Source: Bacteroidales bacterium (GTDB taxonomy: Bacteria > Bacteroidota > Bacteroidia > Bacteroidales > P3). Taken from it: 64,000 bases of DNA. A model generated the notes under the pieces. The model was given only the letters and a program-made list of their open reading frames with translations. It was not told the origin of the DNA and made no database searches. The first letter of the stretch is position 1. Each line of letters starts with the position of its first letter. The DNA lies in contig JAFXAD010000024.1 of the NCBI GenBank assembly GCA_017522065.1, positions 1-64,000 of the forward strand, written 5' to 3'. Shown here piece by piece: positions 63,109 to 64,000 of the stretch. Made by a program: the position numbers and the translations under genes.

Positions 63109-64000
63109 CTACTTCTGGTCAATCTCGAAAGGGAAATCTTTAATCTTGTCTATGTTTTTGTAGTGCCACTTGCCGCGGACTGTGGCATTCTGCATGACCA
63201 CAAATCCCGGGTTGCTACGGAGCATGGCCTCTATAGCCTTGTCGTCGCTGAAGTAGTACTCCACATCCATGAGATTGTGACCATACAGGAACTGCAGCAG
63301 CTCGCTCTGTTCTGCACACGAGACGACTGCGAAACGGACATCGCGGTCCATAGCCAACTGCTTCATTTCGGCAATGGCCTCAACGCCACGTTCGTTGACG
63401 TCGCCAAGGTGATGTATCGTGCAAAGCATCACCGGACCGTCGACAGCACCTATCAAGTCGAACGTGAAGTCTTCATTGTCGGCATTGACAATGGGGAACG
63501 AGACGACACTGTCGGTCTTGGGATCGACGATTTCGTATGGGCTTACCGTGCTGGTTCCCACCCACTCCCATTTGTCGCCCCACTGCGGGTCGGAAGCGAA
63601 GCAGTCCATCAGCTCCTTCGAATCCATAGTCTTGAATTCACCGGTCTCCTTGTTCTTGTAGGTGACCATATTGGTCGTTTCCAATCCCTCTTCAAGATTC
63701 TTAATCATGGTGTTGCCAACCTTCCAGGGACGGAAATCGATGATGGGTTCGTTGTTGATGTTGTACAATCCGAAGACCACCATGGCAGCAATTGCCGCAA
63801 GTGCTATCAGGGTGTCGCGCTCAAGGCTTTTGCGGCGCGGCCAACGTCGGGTGAGGAATATGAACAACGTCGGCACATCGAGCACCACATTCTTCCAGAA
63901 CGTCTGCCAGTTGGTGAGTTTGACAGCATCGCCAAAGCATCCGCAGTCGCTCACTTTGTTCGTTATGGCGTCGTAGAGCGTCGTGAAGGTGAAGAACACC
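63109..64000 (-). CDS. BT_3928-like DoxX/thioredoxin-fold protein, N-terminus beyond window
   Basis: 297 residues are visible and the frame runs off the right edge without a start. The first visible part is a membrane domain of DoxX/MauE type with the motif VSDCGCFGDAVKLTNW and two helices. After a third helix (RDTLIALAAIAAMVVFGLY) comes a soluble part whose fold looks thioredoxin-like (GPVMLCTIHHLGDVNERG, VRFAVVSCAEQ, PGFVVMQNATVRGKW) but lacks a CxxC redox pair. It matches the BT_3928 family of Bacteroidota envelope proteins of unknown role. Confidence 0.82.
   Translation of the reverse strand, partial: VFFTFTTLYDAITNKVSDCGCFGDAVKLTNWQTFWKNVVLDVPTLFIFLTRRWPRRKSLERDTLIALAAIAAMVVFGLYNINNEPIIDFRPWKVGNTMIKNLEEGLETTNMVTYKNKETGEFKTMDSKELMDCFASDPQWGDKWEWVGTSTVSPYEIVDPKTDSVVSFPIVNADNEDFTFDLIGAVDGPVMLCTIHHLGDVNERGVEAIAEMKQLAMDRDVRFAVVSCAEQSELLQFLYGHNLMDVEYYFSDDKAIEAMLRSNPGFVVMQNATVRGKWHYKNIDKIKDFPFEIDQK

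Overview
The window is a chromosomal segment of a Bacteroidales-type bacterium (phylum Bacteroidota), probably an uncultured or lightly studied lineage. The evidence is a complete Bat (Bacteroides aerotolerance) operon, type IX secretion (T9SS) substrates with both type A and type B C-terminal sorting domains, a PorP/SprF-like protein beside a PorE/OmpA-like protein, TyrS and KdsA of Bacteroidota type, DUF4919 and DUF4293 proteins, and TAnnTTTG-type -7 promoter boxes. Base composition is close to balanced in genes and AT-rich between them. I see no rRNA, tRNA, CRISPR array, transposase, integrase or prophage. Family and genus cannot be fixed from the sequence alone.

Layout. 1-5.1 kb: a gene fragment, an Fe-S aldo/keto reductase, a DUF2461 protein, then on the minus strand an MFS transporter and tyrS. 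5.1-8.4 kb: a large minus-strand T9SS-secreted propeller-like protein. 8.6-17.5 kb: the bat operon (moxR, DUF58, a BatD-like membrane protein, batA, batB, batC, batD, batE), followed on the same strand by a WG-repeat protein and an orphan RseC-family protein. 19.3-24.1 kb: a caspase-fold protein lacking the catalytic Cys, phoH, ispE and a T9SS substrate. 24.2-28.8 kb: a ROK kinase with a GH92 mannosidase lipoprotein, then two paralogous Cys-rich mini-lipoproteins. 28.8-38.9 kb (minus): an AddA-type helicase-nuclease, a phosphodiester glycosidase, a GT9 glycosyltransferase and a giant TamB protein. 39-43.5 kb (plus): tsaD and the PorP/PorE-like pair. 43.5-51 kb (minus): a coupled exonuclease/DUF4919/FAA-hydrolase/U32 cluster, kdsA, a four-helix-bundle (S23) protein and a dihydroorotate-dehydrogenase-like protein. 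51.2-57.7 kb (plus): a TPR protein, a GH3 enzyme, an 817-bp gap with a consensus promoter, and a giant T9SS type-B substrate. 57.8-64 kb: an OM beta-barrel protein, a porin with a nucleoside-recognition membrane protein, purE, tsaE/DUF4293, and a BT_3928-like protein cut by the window edge.

How the genes fit together: most are cell-envelope genes (Bat complex, TamB, KdsA, GT9, barrels, T9SS substrates) mixed with housekeeping genes (tyrS, tsaD, tsaE, ispE, purE). ROK+GH92 and the GH3 enzyme point to glycan use.

The most unusual signals are non-genic. (i) A family of AT-rich intergenic elements, about 100-200 bp, is bounded by the inverted repeat ACCTCTAA/TTAGAGGT. It occurs at several co-directional gene junctions, nearly always in the same orientation relative to transcription. 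(ii) Very short tandem repeats of 7, 8 or 9 bp sit just before start codons and have also entered the reading frame of the GH3 gene at two places. (iii) A predicted caspase-like protein carries Ser where the catalytic Cys is expected. (iv) A tandem pair of tiny lipoproteins with a conserved Cys pattern matches no family I know. Several genes appear to use TTG or GTG starts.
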